Counted from the stretch's first letter, positions 18,187 to 28,027 are shown. The stretch is DNA of 64,000 nt from Pseudomonas alliivorans (GCF_017826695.1 NZ_JAFFZW010000005.1:124001-188000); one strand, 5' to 3'. Notes: a model not told the origin generated them from the sequence alone. Translations and numbers: made by a program.

Positions 18187-18771
18187 TTACAGTTTCGCTG
18201 CGCACAGATCCGCGGTGGCAAGCACCAGCGCCTGATCATGAATCGGGTCGCTGAGGTGGCGCTTGAGTGCAGCGTCCAGCAGCGCCTGGCAATCACTCGA
18301 TTCGCGAACCGGCTGGAAGTCGGCGTACGCTTTCAACAATTCGGTCTGCAGACGATCCAGCTTCGGACGGATGTCATCGACCAGGCTGAGGCGAGCCGTG
18401 TCGGGCGCCTTGCCTGCCGCGTGCCACTGGGCAAGCAGGGCGTTCTGGACGCGTTTGTTGGCTTCGATCTGCGCACGGAACAGCCGCTGGACGTCATCCG
18501 GGTTCAGCTTGAACTCGGCGGCACGCGCCTGGGCAGCGGTGATCACCTGTTGTTCTCGGGGCGGGTCTTCCACCGCCTTGCCGCTGTCCCATTTGCTCAA
18601 GGCCACCTGATCGGCAATCGTCAGGCGCTCGCTGATGGCTTGCAGGAGCGGTTCCAGCGCAGAGGATTTCTGCTCGGCAGCGAAGGTGAAACCGGAGGAC
18701 ATGCAGGTCAGAGTCAGTAACGAAGTGGCCAGAAGCATGCGCATGGTGAAGTCCATCTTGAAAAGGGACAT
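18187..18771 (-). CDS. Periplasmic (secreted) chorismate mutase, AroQ-gamma type
   Basis: A 194-residue protein converting chorismate to prephenate outside the cytoplasm. The N-terminal signal sequence is MRMLLATSLLTLTCMSSG, with likely cleavage after FTFA. The helical AroQ core follows: LLQAISERLTIADQVALSKW, then DPPREQQVI with the typical Arg and Glu. The two cysteines near the C-terminus (SSDCQALL and ATADLCAAKL) match the disulfide of the secreted gamma class. Start is uncertain among ATGs at 18771, 18756 and 18744, none with a good ribosome site. Exported chorismate mutases occur in several plant and animal pathogens. Confidence 0.82.
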   Translation of the reverse strand: MSLFKMDFTMRMLLATSLLTLTCMSSGFTFAAEQKSSALEPLLQAISERLTIADQVALSKWDSGKAVEDPPREQQVITAAQARAAEFKLNPDDVQRLFRAQIEANKRVQNALLAQWHAAGKAPDTARLSLVDDIRPKLDRLQTELLKAYADFQPVRESSDCQALLDAALKRHLSDPIHDQALVLATADLCAAKL

Positions 18772-18853
18772 AGAGTAAACGTCATGTTCCTGACCGCTGC
18801 CAGCGCCACACGGTGAACAAAAGTTCATGCATCACCTGCCAGTCATGTAGTCC

Positions 18854-19273
18854 TCATTCTTTTAGTGACAGAGGCACCTCGGGTGTTCCCGCGTAGAACA
18901 CGATCAGTTCCACCGGCTTCTCGCCGGTCTTGCCGCGGTGCGAGATGTCTACCATCTCGGCCAGCGTGTCGCCCTTTCTGAGCAGGATCTGCCGGCCGCT
19001 GTTCCGGGCCTCGACGGTCAGTTCACCCGACACGACGTACGCAGCATTCGGAATAGGGTGCGTGTGCCAGTCCAGGCGGGTCCTGGGCGGGATGCTGATT
19101 TTCAGAATGGTCAGTTCCGGCTGCCCCTGAGGATAAGCCGTGTAGGGCGTGCCGTCCCAGGATGCGGTGCTTTTGAGCAGGACACTGGATTGCACGGTAG
19201 CGGGCTTGTGATCGGCCATGACGTGGCTGGTCAGGAGCAGAACGGTTGCTGCAACGAGAGATTTGATGAGCAT
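18854..19273 (-). CDS. Secreted cupin-domain protein
   Basis: A 139-residue small cupin with a signal peptide (MLIKSLVAATVLLLTSHVMA). The metal-binding cupin motif 1 is visible as WHTHPIPNAAYVVSGELTVE with two His. The second motif is degenerate (DISHRGKTGEKPVELIVFYAG). The ATG at 19273 follows AAGG at 10-nt spacing; an in-frame extension to 19309 lacks support. Enzymatic role is unknown; a periplasmic metal-binding protein is the safest call. It sits between glnA and the chorismate mutase on the same strand. Confidence 0.75.
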   Translation of the reverse strand: MLIKSLVAATVLLLTSHVMADHKPATVQSSVLLKSTASWDGTPYTAYPQGQPELTILKISIPPRTRLDWHTHPIPNAAYVVSGELTVEARNSGRQILLRKGDTLAEMVDISHRGKTGEKPVELIVFYAGTPEVPLSLKE

Positions 19274-19385
19274 GCCGGGATAACCTTGAAGTGAGGGGTC
19301 AGCCTCCAAGGTTGCCAGCCGGGTTTTTTCAGGGGCGGTAGACAGTTAACGCATGGCGCTGAAAGTTTCTGATACCGCTGAAACA

Positions 19386-19411
19386 AAAAGACCTCCCGAA
19401 GGAGGTCTTTT
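19386..19411. terminator. Terminator downstream of glnA
   Basis: AAAAGACCTCC and GGAGGTCTTTT form an 11-bp stem with a CGAA tetraloop. The flanking A and T runs make it suitable in both directions; it ends the leftward glnA transcript. Confidence 0.88.
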
Positions 19412-19456
19412 CTGTTACGCCATCAACGTCAGGCCATCAACGCTGGCGCGACTGGA

Positions 19457-20863
19457 TCAGCAGCTGTAGTACAGCTCGTATTCCAGTGGGTGTACGAAGG
19501 TGCGTACCTTGATTTCTTCTTCGCTTTTCAGCTCGATGTAGGCATCGATGAAGTCGTCGCTGAATACGCCGCCCTTGGTCAGGAACGCACGGCCCTTGTC
19601 CAGTTCTTCCAGGGCTTCTTTCAGGCTGCCGCAAACTTGTGGGATCTCTTTGGCCTCTTCAGGCGGCAGGTCATACAGGTTCTTGTCAGCTGCGTCGCCA
19701 GGGTGGATCTTGTTCTGGATGCCGTCCAGGCCAGCCATCAACAGTGCGGCGAACGCCAGGTACGGGTTGGCTGCCGGATCCGGGAAGCGTGCTTCGATAC
19801 GACGGCCGCGTGGGCTGGAGACGTAAGGAATACGGATGGAAGCCGAACGGTTACGTGCCGAGTAGGCCAGCATGACCGGTGCTTCAAAACCTGGAACCAG
19901 ACGCTTGTAGGAGTTGGTCGACGGGTTGGTGAAACCGTTCAGTGCCTTGCCGTGCTTGATGATACCGCCGATGAAGAACAGGGCAGTGTCGGACAGACCG
20001 GCATAGCCTTCACCTGCGAAGGTGTTCTTGCCGTCTTTGGCGATGGACATGTGGACGTGCATACCCGAACCGTTGTCGCCATACAGAGGCTTCGGCATGA
20101 AGGTGGCGGTACGGCCGTAGGCATCGGCAACGTTATGTACGCAGTATTTGAGGGTCTGAACTTCGTCAGCCTTCTTGACCAGCGTGTTGAATTTCACGCC
20201 GATTTCGTTCTGGCCGGCAGTGGCAACTTCGTGGTGGTGGACTTCCACGACCTGGCCCATTTCTTCCAGGGCGTTGCACATTGCGGTACGGATTTCGTGG
20301 TCGTGGTCGACCGGTGGAACCGGGAAGTAGCCACCCTTGACGCCAGGACGGTGGCCTTTGTTGCCGCCGTCGATGTCGCCGTCAGTCATCCAGGAAGCCT
20401 GTTCGGAGAAGATCTTGAACATGGAGCCGGAGATGTCGGACTTGAACTTCACTTCGTCGAAGACGAAGAATTCTGGCTCAGGACCCACGAATACGGTGTC
20501 ACCGATACCGGTGGACTTCAGGTATTCCTCTGCGCGGTGGGCGATGGCGCGCGGGTCGCGATCGTAGCCCTGCATGGTCGAAGGTTCGATGATATCGCAG
20601 ACCAGAATGATGGTCGGCTCTTCGGTGAACGGGTCGAGAACGGCGGTTTCGTCGTCCGGCAGCAGGATCATGTCGGAGGCTTCGATACCTTTCCAGCCAG
20701 CGATGGAGGAACCGTCGAACATTTTGCCGACTTCAAAGAAGTCGTCTTCCAGCGCATCGCGCGCAGGCATCGTGACGTGCTGCTGCTTGCCCTTGGTGTC
20801 TGTGAAGCGCAGATCAATCCACTTAACGTCATGATCTTTGATGAGTTGAACCGACTTCGACAT
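19457..20863 (-). CDS. glnA: Glutamine synthetase type I
   Basis: A 468-residue cytoplasmic dodecameric enzyme making glutamine from glutamate, ammonia and ATP. Signatures include [17 protein letters not shown] near the N-terminus, the ATP-binding [16 protein letters not shown], and the adenylylation site [11 protein letters not shown] with Tyr397, as in enteric GlnA. The ATG at 20863 has CCCGGAGGACACC upstream. The leader shows a sigma-54 promoter and two NtrC boxes. With gltBD in the same window it forms the GS-GOGAT pathway. Confidence 0.98.
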   Translation of the reverse strand: MSKSVQLIKDHDVKWIDLRFTDTKGKQQHVTMPARDALEDDFFEVGKMFDGSSIAGWKGIEASDMILLPDDETAVLDPFTEEPTIILVCDIIEPSTMQGYDRDPRAIAHRAEEYLKSTGIGDTVFVGPEPEFFVFDEVKFKSDISGSMFKIFSEQASWMTDGDIDGGNKGHRPGVKGGYFPVPPVDHDHEIRTAMCNALEEMGQVVEVHHHEVATAGQNEIGVKFNTLVKKADEVQTLKYCVHNVADAYGRTATFMPKPLYGDNGSGMHVHMSIAKDGKNTFAGEGYAGLSDTALFFIGGIIKHGKALNGFTNPSTNSYKRLVPGFEAPVMLAYSARNRSASIRIPYVSSPRGRRIEARFPDPAANPYLAFAALLMAGLDGIQNKIHPGDAADKNLYDLPPEEAKEIPQVCGSLKEALEELDKGRAFLTKGGVFSDDFIDAYIELKSEEEIKVRTFVHPLEYELYYSC

Positions 20864-20966
20864 GGTGTCCTCCGGGTGGCTAGGGACCGCCTTATAGTTT
20901 TGGGCCCCTTGAATTTGGGTGATGCCGGCGCGAATACTCTGCCAAGGCAACCTGCCTCACAAGGGA

Positions 20967-20981
20967 GCAATTTGCATGCCA
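20967..20981 (-). promoter_or_regulatory. Sigma-54 promoter of glnA
   Basis: On the minus strand TGGCATGCAAATTGC matches the -24/-12 consensus TGGCAC-N5-TTGC at all but one conserved base, with GG-N10-GC spacing. It predicts transcription start near 20955, about 92 bp before the glnA ATG. Confidence 0.75.
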
Positions 20982-21054
20982 GTGCCCCGTGTTGGGTTTT
21001 TTGCCTCAATCCGAGGCTTTCAGGGCTTCAAATCAGGATTCTGCGGAAATTCAC

Positions 21055-21069
21055 GCACCTTTATGGCGC
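21055..21069. promoter_or_regulatory. NtrC box 1 of glnA
   Basis: GCACC-TTTAT-GGCGC has one perfect half site and one with a single mismatch to GCACC-N5-GGTGC. Its centre lies about 107 bp upstream of the predicted glnA start. Confidence 0.55.
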
Positions 21070-21085
21070 TGCCAATTGAGCGGTC

Positions 21086-21100
21086 GACCCTTTTTGGTGC
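21086..21100. promoter_or_regulatory. NtrC box 2 of glnA
   Basis: GACCC-TTTTT-GGTGC has a perfect right half and a left half with two mismatches. Its centre lies about 138 bp upstream of the predicted start and 31 bp (three helical turns) from box 1. Confidence 0.45.
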
Positions 21101-21127
21101 GTCGATGATTGGCTGTACGATAACTGG

Positions 21128-21155
21128 TTAAACCGTGAGCAATTTCCGCTATAAT
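21128..21155 (+). promoter_or_regulatory. Sigma-70 promoter of thiI
   Basis: A perfect -10 TATAAT at 21150-21155 has a weak -35 TTAAAC 16 bp upstream. It faces thiI, whose ATG is at 21198. Confidence 0.55.
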
Positions 21156-21197
21156 CCGCGCCCCCCTTTTTTGGTCGGCACCTCACGCACCGTTTCC

Positions 21198-22652
21198 ATG
21201 AAACTAATCGTTAAAGTTTTCCCAGAAATCACCATCAAAAGCCCGCCGGTTCGCAAGAAATTCATCCGGCAGCTGGGCAAGAACATTCGTACCGTGCTCC
21301 GGGAACTGGACGCGGACATTGTGGTGGGCGGCGTATGGGACAACCTCGAGGTGGAGACCCGGCTGACCGACCCCAAAGTGCTGCAGGGCATCACCGAACG
21401 CCTGAGTTGCATGCCCGGTATCGCCAACTTTCTGCAGGTGGCCGAGTACCCGCTGGGCGACATGGATGACATCGTTGCCAAGTGCAAGGCGCACTATGCC
21501 GACCTGTTGCCGGGCAAGATGTTTGCCGTGCGTTGCAAGCGTGCCGGACGACACGATTTCAGCTCCATGGATGTCGAGAAATACGTCGGCAGCCAGTTGC
21601 GCCAGCAGTGCGGGGCGGCCGGAATCGAGCTGAAAAAGCCCGATCTGGTGGTCAGAATGGAAATTCGCGACCAGCGGTTGTTTGTCGTTCATGACCAGCA
21701 CAAGGGCCTGGGCGGTTACCCGCTCGGCGCGCTGGAGCAGACCCTGGTATTGATGTCCGGCGGTTTCGATTCGACCGTTGCGGCCTACCAGATCATGCGC
21801 CGCGGGCTTATGGCGCACTTCTGCTTCTTCAATCTGGGCGGTCGTGCCCACGAACTGGGCGTGATGGAAGTCGCTCATTTCATCTGGAAGAAGTACGGCA
21901 GCTCCCAGCGCGTGCTGTTCGTGAGCGTGCCTTTCGAAGAAGTTCTCGGAGAAATTCTGCAGAAAGTCGATAACAGTCATATGGGTGTAGTTTTGAAGCG
22001 TATGATGTTACGCGCTGCTTCATCCGTGGCTGATCGTCTCGAAATCGATGTGCTGGTCACTGGCGAGGCGATTTCACAGGTGTCCAGCCAGACACTGCCC
22101 AATCTGTCGCTGATCGATTCGGCGACCGACAAGCTGGTGTTGCGGCCTCTGGTGGCCAGCCACAAGCAGGACATCGTGGATCAGGCGACGGAGATCGGTA
22201 CGGCCGACTTTGCCCGGCACATGCCTGAGTATTGCGGGGTGATCTCGGTCAACCCCAAGACCAACGCCAAGCGGAATCGCGTTGAGTACGAAGAAAAACA
22301 GTTCGACATGGCGATTCTCGAGCAGGCGCTCGAGCGCGCGAAGCTGGTTTCGATCGATCGGGTCATCGACGATCTGAGCCGCAATGTCGATATAGAAGAA
22401 GTCAGCCAGGCGCTGGCCGGTCAGGTCGTCATCGACATCCGTCACCCGGATGCGCAGGAAGACCAGCCGCTGCAGGTGCCGGGCATAGAAGTACAAACGC
22501 TGCCGTTCTATGCATTGAACAGCCGTTTCAAGGAACTGGATAACACGCGCCAGTACCTGTTGTATTGCGACAAAGGCGTCATGAGTCGCCTGCATGCTCA
22601 CCATTTGCTCAGTGAGGGGCATGCCAATGTGCGCGTTTATCGACCGAGCTAA
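21198..22652 (+). CDS. thiI: tRNA 4-thiouridine synthase / thiamine sulfurtransferase ThiI
   Basis: A 484-residue enzyme adding sulfur to U8 of tRNA and, in enterics, supplying sulfur for the thiamine thiazole. A ferredoxin-like and THUMP domain comes first, then a PP-loop ATP site [10 protein letters not shown] (Ser187 onward). Cys346 sits in MPEYCGVIS, and a C-terminal rhodanese domain has Cys457 in [10 protein letters not shown]. These match the E. coli pair Cys344/Cys456. ATG 21198 is chosen over an in-frame 21135 start because [19 protein letters not shown] is the family N-terminus. Confidence 0.96.
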   Translation: MKLIVKVFPEITIKSPPVRKKFIRQLGKNIRTVLRELDADIVVGGVWDNLEVETRLTDPKVLQGITERLSCMPGIANFLQVAEYPLGDMDDIVAKCKAHYADLLPGKMFAVRCKRAGRHDFSSMDVEKYVGSQLRQQCGAAGIELKKPDLVVRMEIRDQRLFVVHDQHKGLGGYPLGALEQTLVLMSGGFDSTVAAYQIMRRGLMAHFCFFNLGGRAHELGVMEVAHFIWKKYGSSQRVLFVSVPFEEVLGEILQKVDNSHMGVVLKRMMLRAASSVADRLEIDVLVTGEAISQVSSQTLPNLSLIDSATDKLVLRPLVASHKQDIVDQATEIGTADFARHMPEYCGVISVNPKTNAKRNRVEYEEKQFDMAILEQALERAKLVSIDRVIDDLSRNVDIEEVSQALAGQVVIDIRHPDAQEDQPLQVPGIEVQTLPFYALNSRFKELDNTRQYLLYCDKGVMSRLHAHHLLSEGHANVRVYRPS

Positions 22653-22708
22653 GTGCCCGGGGCTGTTTGCCTGTGGCTTGCGTCACCGGCCCCCCGACAC
22701 CAGTCGCC

Positions 22709-22725
22709 AAGCCGTAACGGCTTTT
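22709..22725 (+). terminator. Short hairpin after thiI
   Basis: AGCCG-TAA-CGGCT followed by TTT forms a short 5-bp stem about 55 bp after the thiI stop. It is a weak terminator candidate. Confidence 0.35.
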
Positions 22726-22795
22726 GCCGACTAGTAACTGTTAATCGCCGGCGTTAAACCGTCAGCAGACCGAATCCTCTGATCGAGATACACAA

Positions 22796-24616
22796 GTGAT
22801 CGAAAATCTACGCAACATCGCCATCATCGCCCACGTTGACCATGGTAAGACCACCCTGGTAGACAAACTCCTGCGTCAATCCGGCACTCTGGAGCGCAAC
22901 GAGCTCAACGACGAGCGCGTGATGGACTCCAACGACCAGGAAAAAGAGCGCGGTATTACCATTCTCGCGAAGAACACCGCGATCAACTGGAACGGCTACC
23001 ACATCAACATCGTGGACACCCCGGGCCACGCCGACTTCGGTGGTGAAGTAGAGCGCGTAATGTCGATGGTCGACTCCGTGCTGCTGCTGGTCGACGCTCA
23101 GGACGGCCCTATGCCGCAGACCCGTTTCGTGACCAAGAAGGCTTTCGAAGCCGGCCTGCGTCCAATCGTGGTCATCAACAAGGTTGACCGTCCAGGCGCG
23201 CGTCCGGACTGGGTTCTGGACCAGATCTTCGACCTGTTCGACAACCTGGGTGCCACCGAAGAACAGCTGGACTTCAAAGTCGTCTACGCCTCGGCCCTGA
23301 ACGGTATTGCCGGTCTGGACCACACCGACATGGCTGAAGACATGACCCCGCTGTACCAGTCGATCGTCGACAACGTACCTGCGCCGGCTGTTGACCGTGA
23401 CGGCCCGTTCCAGATGCAGATATCCGCTCTGGACTACAACAGCTTCCTGGGCGTCATCGGTGTTGGCCGTATCGCACGTGGTCGCGTCAAGCCGAACACT
23501 CCGGTCGTGGCTATCGACGCTTCCGGCAAGAAGCGTAACGGTCGTATCCTGAAGCTGATGGGTCACCACGGTCTGCACCGCGTTGACGTTGAAGAAGCGG
23601 CTGCCGGCGACATCGTCTGCATCAGCGGTATGGACGAACTGTTCATCTCCGACACCCTGTGCGATCCGCTGAACGTTGAAGCGATGAAGCCGTTGACCGT
23701 CGATGAGCCAACCGTTTCCATGACCTTCCAGGTAAACGACTCGCCGTTCTGCGGTAAAGAAGGCAAGTTCGTGACCTCCCGTAACATCAAGGAGCGTCTG
23801 GACAAGGAGCTGCTCTACAACGTTGCTCTGCGCGTTGAAGAGGGCGACTCGGCTGACAAGTTCAAGGTTTCCGGCCGTGGTGAGCTGCACCTCTCGGTAC
23901 TGATCGAAACCATGCGTCGCGAAGGCTTCGAAATGGGCGTTGGTCGTCCGGAAGTGATCATCCGCGTCGTCGACGGCAACAAGCAGGAACCGTTCGAAAA
24001 CGTCACCATCGACACCCCTGAAGAATCCCAGGGCAAGGTCATGGAAGAGATGGGCCTGCGTAAAGGCGACCTGACCAACATGGTGCCGGATGGCAAAGGC
24101 CGTGTGCGTCTGGAATACAACATCCCTGCTCGTGGTCTGATCGGTTTCCGTAACCAGTTCCTGACCCTGACCAACGGTGCTGGCATCCTGACCTCCATCT
24201 TCGATCGCTACGACACCATGAAGTCCGGCCAGATGTCCGGCCGTCAGAACGGTGTTCTGGTCTCGGTTGAAACCGGCAAGGCGCTGACCTACTCCCTGGA
24301 AACCCTCCAGGCGCGTGGCAAGCTGTTCGTTGAGCACGGTCAAGAGATCTACAACGGTCAGATCGTTGGTCTGAACAGCCGTGACACCGACATGGGCGTC
24401 AACCCAACCAAAGGCAAGAAGCTCGACAACATGCGTGCTTCGGGTAAAGACGAAACCATCGCTCTGGTTCCACCTGTTCGCTTCACTCTGGAACAGGCTC
24501 TGGAATTCATCCAGGACGACGAGCTGTGCGAAGTCACGCCAAAGTCGATCCGTCTTCGCAAGAAGATCCTGGACGAAGGCGAGCGTACCCGCGCTGCCAA
24601 GAAAGCCAAGGCTTGA
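22796..24616 (+). CDS. typA: Ribosome-associated GTPase TypA/BipA
   Basis: A 606-residue translational GTPase helping 50S assembly and stress adaptation. The start codon is GTG, giving [20 protein letters not shown] with the G1 loop at once. Further G motifs are [11 protein letters not shown] (G3) and [12 protein letters not shown] (G4). EF-G-like domains II, III and V and a BipA-specific C-terminus ([21 protein letters not shown], here [17 protein letters not shown]) follow. Codon usage is strongly biased toward highly expressed genes. It is monocistronic, closed by a strong terminator. Confidence 0.97.
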   Translation: MIENLRNIAIIAHVDHGKTTLVDKLLRQSGTLERNELNDERVMDSNDQEKERGITILAKNTAINWNGYHINIVDTPGHADFGGEVERVMSMVDSVLLLVDAQDGPMPQTRFVTKKAFEAGLRPIVVINKVDRPGARPDWVLDQIFDLFDNLGATEEQLDFKVVYASALNGIAGLDHTDMAEDMTPLYQSIVDNVPAPAVDRDGPFQMQISALDYNSFLGVIGVGRIARGRVKPNTPVVAIDASGKKRNGRILKLMGHHGLHRVDVEEAAAGDIVCISGMDELFISDTLCDPLNVEAMKPLTVDEPTVSMTFQVNDSPFCGKEGKFVTSRNIKERLDKELLYNVALRVEEGDSADKFKVSGRGELHLSVLIETMRREGFEMGVGRPEVIIRVVDGNKQEPFENVTIDTPEESQGKVMEEMGLRKGDLTNMVPDGKGRVRLEYNIPARGLIGFRNQFLTLTNGAGILTSIFDRYDTMKSGQMSGRQNGVLVSVETGKALTYSLETLQARGKLFVEHGQEIYNGQIVGLNSRDTDMGVNPTKGKKLDNMRASGKDETIALVPPVRFTLEQALEFIQDDELCEVTPKSIRLRKKILDEGERTRAAKKAKA

Positions 24617-24636
24617 TACTTAGCCCTCGCTGAATG

Positions 24637-24670
24637 AAAACGCCCCCGGTCGAAAGGCCGGGGGCGTTTT
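24637..24670 (+). terminator. Strong terminator after typA
   Basis: AAAACGCCCCCGG and CCGGGGGCGTTTT form a 13-bp GC-rich stem around a 7-base loop, followed by a T-rich tail, 20 bp after the typA stop. Confidence 0.93.
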
Positions 24671-24766
24671 TGTTTGTGCGGGTTTTGTAGAGGTCTGATC
24701 CTGGTGAGGCTCCGCGTTCCCATGGAGCGTGGGAGCGATCACCAAAGTGTCCGACTGAATGCGTAC

Positions 24767-24855
24767 CCTGTGGGAGGCGGCTTGCCGGCGGTGGCGTCAG
24801 TTCGGTGACTGATAGGTCGCTTCAGAAAAAGAATCGCCGGCCAGCCGCCTCGCAC
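24767..24855. repeat. REPIN: inverted REP pair, type B spacer
   Basis: The left arm CCTGTGGGAGGCGGCTTGCC is intact. The right arm is slightly decayed (GCCGGCCAGCCGCCTCGCAC). The spacer GGCGTCAGTTCGGTGACTGA continues through AGGTCGCTTCAG and matches the inverted spacer of 9774-9860. Together with the terminator it fills most of the 336-bp gap between typA and the YkgJ gene. Confidence 0.8.
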
Positions 24856-24952
24856 GCTCACGTTTACTGCAGCAATACTTGTGTAGAGCAATGAGAGCGG
24901 AGCCTATGAACGATCATGTGCTCGTGCTCTGTGCCTCACTCCGGGCAGTCAC

Positions 24953-25408
24953 TCAGAACTTAGGGACGGGCGCGCTGGTGGCGTTTCTCAGGGAGCCGCT
25001 CTCTGGACGTACAACTGCCTTGGGCTTGTAGGCGCAGTAGCCAGGGCGCGGTCCGATTTTGGGGTGGTTGCGGCACGTATCGGGGCGCTTGTCGTAGATG
25101 GTGCACAGGCGGCTTTTACGGTCCAGATACAGGCAATCATTGTTGCTCATGCGCTGCAGGGTAAATATCTCGGTCTTCTGGTTGTAACGCTCGACGATCC
25201 CTTCCTTCTGCAACCGCTTGGCGATGTTCTTCGCGGGCTCGCCACGTTCGAAATCATCGACGATGCCGATACGGATCAGGTCCTTGATCTTGACTTCGAC
25301 CGGTAGCGTGCAGCAGCTGGACACGCAGCCTCCGCACATGTGGCTGGAGTACTTGGCCCAGGTGTCGATGCGATCGAGTTCTGCGGCGGCGATCAAGGTG
25401 GGTTTCAT
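24953..25408 (-). CDS. YkgJ-family cysteine cluster protein
   Basis: A 151-residue cytoplasmic protein of the YkgJ/UPF0153 type, presumed to bind zinc or an Fe-S cluster. Cysteines are arranged as CGGCVSSCC near residue 25, NDCLYLD, RLCTIYDKRPDTCRNHP and GYCAYKP. Biochemical function is unknown for the family. It sits alone, 174 bp downstream of the ponA end on the same strand. Confidence 0.82.
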   Translation of the reverse strand: MKPTLIAAAELDRIDTWAKYSSHMCGGCVSSCCTLPVEVKIKDLIRIGIVDDFERGEPAKNIAKRLQKEGIVERYNQKTEIFTLQRMSNNDCLYLDRKSRLCTIYDKRPDTCRNHPKIGPRPGYCAYKPKAVVRPESGSLRNATSAPVPKF

Positions 25409-25530
25409 TTGAGTTCAGACTTCCGGGTGAATCGGGCGCGCGATCATACCGGGCTCGACGGTCTTGGAGTAAGTAAAAATTGCCGGGGCGACTGTCGGTC
25501 GTGCAGGTGTGCGTCACCGGCGGCCTGCCC

Positions 25531-25569
25531 ACGCAGAGCGCGGGCATGATGTACGCCTGCGCTCTGCGT
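25531..25569. repeat. 15-bp inverted repeat downstream of ponA
   Basis: ACGCAGAGCGCGGGC and GCCTGCGCTCTGCGT pair with a single G-T wobble around a 9-base loop. It starts 14 bp after the ponA stop on the ponA-transcribed side and could act as a terminator or mRNA 3' stabiliser. The lack of a T-run suggests a palindromic repeat rather than a classical terminator. Confidence 0.65.
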
Positions 25570-25582
25570 CACATTCAGTGCG

Positions 25583-28027
25583 TCAGAACAGGTCGATCGG
25601 CGCCGACTCGTCCGCTGGCAGCGGGCTGCCCGGAGCGCTACTGCCGCCCAGTTCGTTGACGCTCGGCGGCGTGTCTTCGCTCTTGAACAGCTCGAAGAAC
25701 GCATTCGGTGTGCTCGGCGTTGCCGCGCGGCCACTGACCGGGTCGACGCGCAGGCTGAGGATGCCGTCCGGCTCTGCCTGCTGATGTGGCGGCTTGTCTT
25801 TCAATGCCGCACTCATGTAGTCCATCCAGATCGGCAGGGAAACCGTGCCGCCGAATTCATGGCGTCCCAGGCTTTCCGGCTGGTCGAAACCGCTCCAGAC
25901 CGTGGTGACGTAATCGGCGTTGTAGCCCGAGAACCAGGCATCCTTGGATTCGTTGGTCGTACCGGTCTTGCCTGCAATGTCAGGCCTGTTCATCGACAGC
26001 GCGCGACGTCCGGTGCCGCGCTTGATCACGTCCTGCAACATGCTGTTGAGGATGAACGTCGTGCGACTGTCGACGATGCGCTCGGCCACGGCAGGTGCCT
26101 GAGGTTCGGCAGGTGTCGTGGATGACGTAGTCGTCAGGTTCGGGCTGTCGTGTACTGCAAAGGTCGAAGTGTCCGGTGCAGTCTTCACATCATGAGCCGG
26201 CACGCTTGGCGGGTTGGCGGTGAAAATCGTCTGGCCGTCACGGTTCTCGATGGTCTGGATCAGATACGGGCTGACCTTGTAGCCGCCGTTCGCAAAAGCA
26301 CTCCAGCCAGTGGCGATTTCCATCGGCGTGAGCGTTGCCGTACCCAGTGCGAGCGACAGGTTGCGCGGCAGGTCCTGCTTCGCGAAGCCGAAGCGGGTGA
26401 TGTAGTCGATGGTGCTGTCTACGCCCAGGGCTTGCAGCAGGCGGATGGACACCAGGTTGCGCGACTTGTACAGGGCTTCACGCAGGCGAATCGGACCGAG
26501 GAAGGTGTTGGTGTCGTTCTTCGGGCGCCAGACCTTGTCCAGGTATTCGTCGACGAACACGATAGGTGCGTCGTTCACCAGGCTGGAAGCGGTGTAGCCA
26601 TTGTCCAGCGCAGCGCTATAGATGAAGGGCTTGAAGCTGGAGCCCGGCTGACGCTTGGCCTGCATGGCACGGTTGTAGTTGCTTTGCTCGAACGCGAAAC
26701 CGCCCACCAGTGCGCGGATGGCACCGTTCTGCGGATCCAGCGACACCAGTGCGCTCTGCGCGACGGGAATTTGACTGAACTTGAGTGAGCCGTCGTCCTG
26801 ACGCAGCAGGCGAACCAGATCACCGACCTTCGCAACATCACCCGGCTGCTTGGGATTGGCGCCCAGGCTGTTGGTGTTCAGGTAAGGGCGCGCCCACTTC
26901 ATGGTGCTCCAGTCGACCTTCTCTTCCTGTTCGCCATTGCGGGTCAGTACCGTCAGACCGGCCTTGTCGACCTGAGTCACGATAGCCGGCTCCAGGCCGT
27001 TGATCGGGCGTTGTCTGGTCAGTTCCTGAACCCAGTTGGCGCGGGTCATGCCGGGGAAGCGGCTTTCCGGTCCGCGATAGCCATGACGCTGGTCGTAGTC
27101 GATCAGGCCGCGCTGAACTGCCTTGTTGGCGTCTTCCTGCAGGCCGCTCGGAACAGTGGTGGTAACCCGGAAACCCTCGGTGTAGGCATCGCTGCCGTAG
27201 CGGCCGACCATTTCTGCGCGTGCCATTTCTGCAATGTAAGGCGCGTTAACTTCAGGTGTGGGAACGTGGTAGCTGGCGTTCAGCGGCTCGCTCAGAGCGG
27301 CCTGATAGGCAGTCTGGTCGATCTTGCCCAAGCGGTACATGCGGCCCAGGATCCAGTCGCGGCGTTCCTTGGCGCGGGTCGGGTTGGCAAGTGGGTTGAA
27401 ACGTGACGGTGCCTTGGGCAGACCGGCAATCATGGCCATTTGCGCAAGGCTTACATCGCGAATCGATTTGCCGTAGTAGACTTGCGCCGCCGCCTCGATG
27501 CCATAGGCCCGGTTGCCCAGATAAATCTTGTTGACGTACAGCTCGAGAATCTCGTCCTTGGTCAGTTGGCGCTCGATTTGCAAGGCGAGAAGAATCTCGG
27601 TGGTTTTGCGCGAAAAGCTTCTTTCGCTGGTCAGGAAAAAGTTTTTCGCAACCTGCATCGTGATGGTACTGCCGCCCGATTGAATGTGGCCGCTTTTCAC
27701 CAATTGGGTGGCGGCGCGCATCAGGCTGCTTGGATCGACACCGTAGTGATTGGCGAAATTGTCGTCTTCGGCCGATAACAGGGCGTTGATGAAATTGGGC
27801 GGTATTTCGGCAAAGCGAATCGGCGTGCGACGCATCTCGCCAAATTCGGCGATCAGCTTGCCGTCGCTGCTGTACACGCGCAGGGGAATTTGCAGTTGAA
27901 TGCTTCGCAGCGCCTCAACAGATGGCAGGTTGGGGCTCAGATAAAGGAACGCGCCGCTCAGGCCGAGCAGCAGCGAGCAGAATACCGCGACGAGAGACCA
28001 CCAGAAAAACTTCAGCAGGCGTATCAA
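25583..28027 (-). CDS. mrcA: Penicillin-binding protein 1A
   Basis: An 814-residue bifunctional peptidoglycan synthase of the inner membrane (also named ponA). One N-terminal membrane segment (residues about 5-28) is followed by a GT51 glycosyltransferase domain (AEDDNFANHYGVD, then GGSTITMQVAKNFFL). An OB-like insert precedes a transpeptidase domain with active-site Ser in RQPGSSFKPFIYS and the KTGTTN motif. The start codon appears to be TTG (at 28027), as no ATG or GTG is in frame near a plausible N-terminus. It is divergent from the pilM operon, the standard Pseudomonas arrangement. Confidence 0.95.
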   Translation of the reverse strand: MIRLLKFFWWSLVAVFCSLLLGLSGAFLYLSPNLPSVEALRSIQLQIPLRVYSSDGKLIAEFGEMRRTPIRFAEIPPNFINALLSAEDDNFANHYGVDPSSLMRAATQLVKSGHIQSGGSTITMQVAKNFFLTSERSFSRKTTEILLALQIERQLTKDEILELYVNKIYLGNRAYGIEAAAQVYYGKSIRDVSLAQMAMIAGLPKAPSRFNPLANPTRAKERRDWILGRMYRLGKIDQTAYQAALSEPLNASYHVPTPEVNAPYIAEMARAEMVGRYGSDAYTEGFRVTTTVPSGLQEDANKAVQRGLIDYDQRHGYRGPESRFPGMTRANWVQELTRQRPINGLEPAIVTQVDKAGLTVLTRNGEQEEKVDWSTMKWARPYLNTNSLGANPKQPGDVAKVGDLVRLLRQDDGSLKFSQIPVAQSALVSLDPQNGAIRALVGGFAFEQSNYNRAMQAKRQPGSSFKPFIYSAALDNGYTASSLVNDAPIVFVDEYLDKVWRPKNDTNTFLGPIRLREALYKSRNLVSIRLLQALGVDSTIDYITRFGFAKQDLPRNLSLALGTATLTPMEIATGWSAFANGGYKVSPYLIQTIENRDGQTIFTANPPSVPAHDVKTAPDTSTFAVHDSPNLTTTSSTTPAEPQAPAVAERIVDSRTTFILNSMLQDVIKRGTGRRALSMNRPDIAGKTGTTNESKDAWFSGYNADYVTTVWSGFDQPESLGRHEFGGTVSLPIWMDYMSAALKDKPPHQQAEPDGILSLRVDPVSGRAATPSTPNAFFELFKSEDTPPSVNELGGSSAPGSPLPADESAPIDLF

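Noticed and set aside
19490..21079. Long open frame antisense to glnA
   Set aside because: It runs through the glnA promoter region and lacks any family motif; glnA is certain on the other strand.
22808..24343. Long open frame antisense to typA
   Set aside because: typA has strong expressed-gene codon bias, which leaves the antisense strand free of stops; no independent support.
24700..24735. Palindrome-like CGCGTTCCCATGGAGCGTGGGA region after typA
   Set aside because: The pairing is too imperfect to call a hairpin or element; it may be a dispersed P. syringae repeat, but that cannot be shown from one copy.
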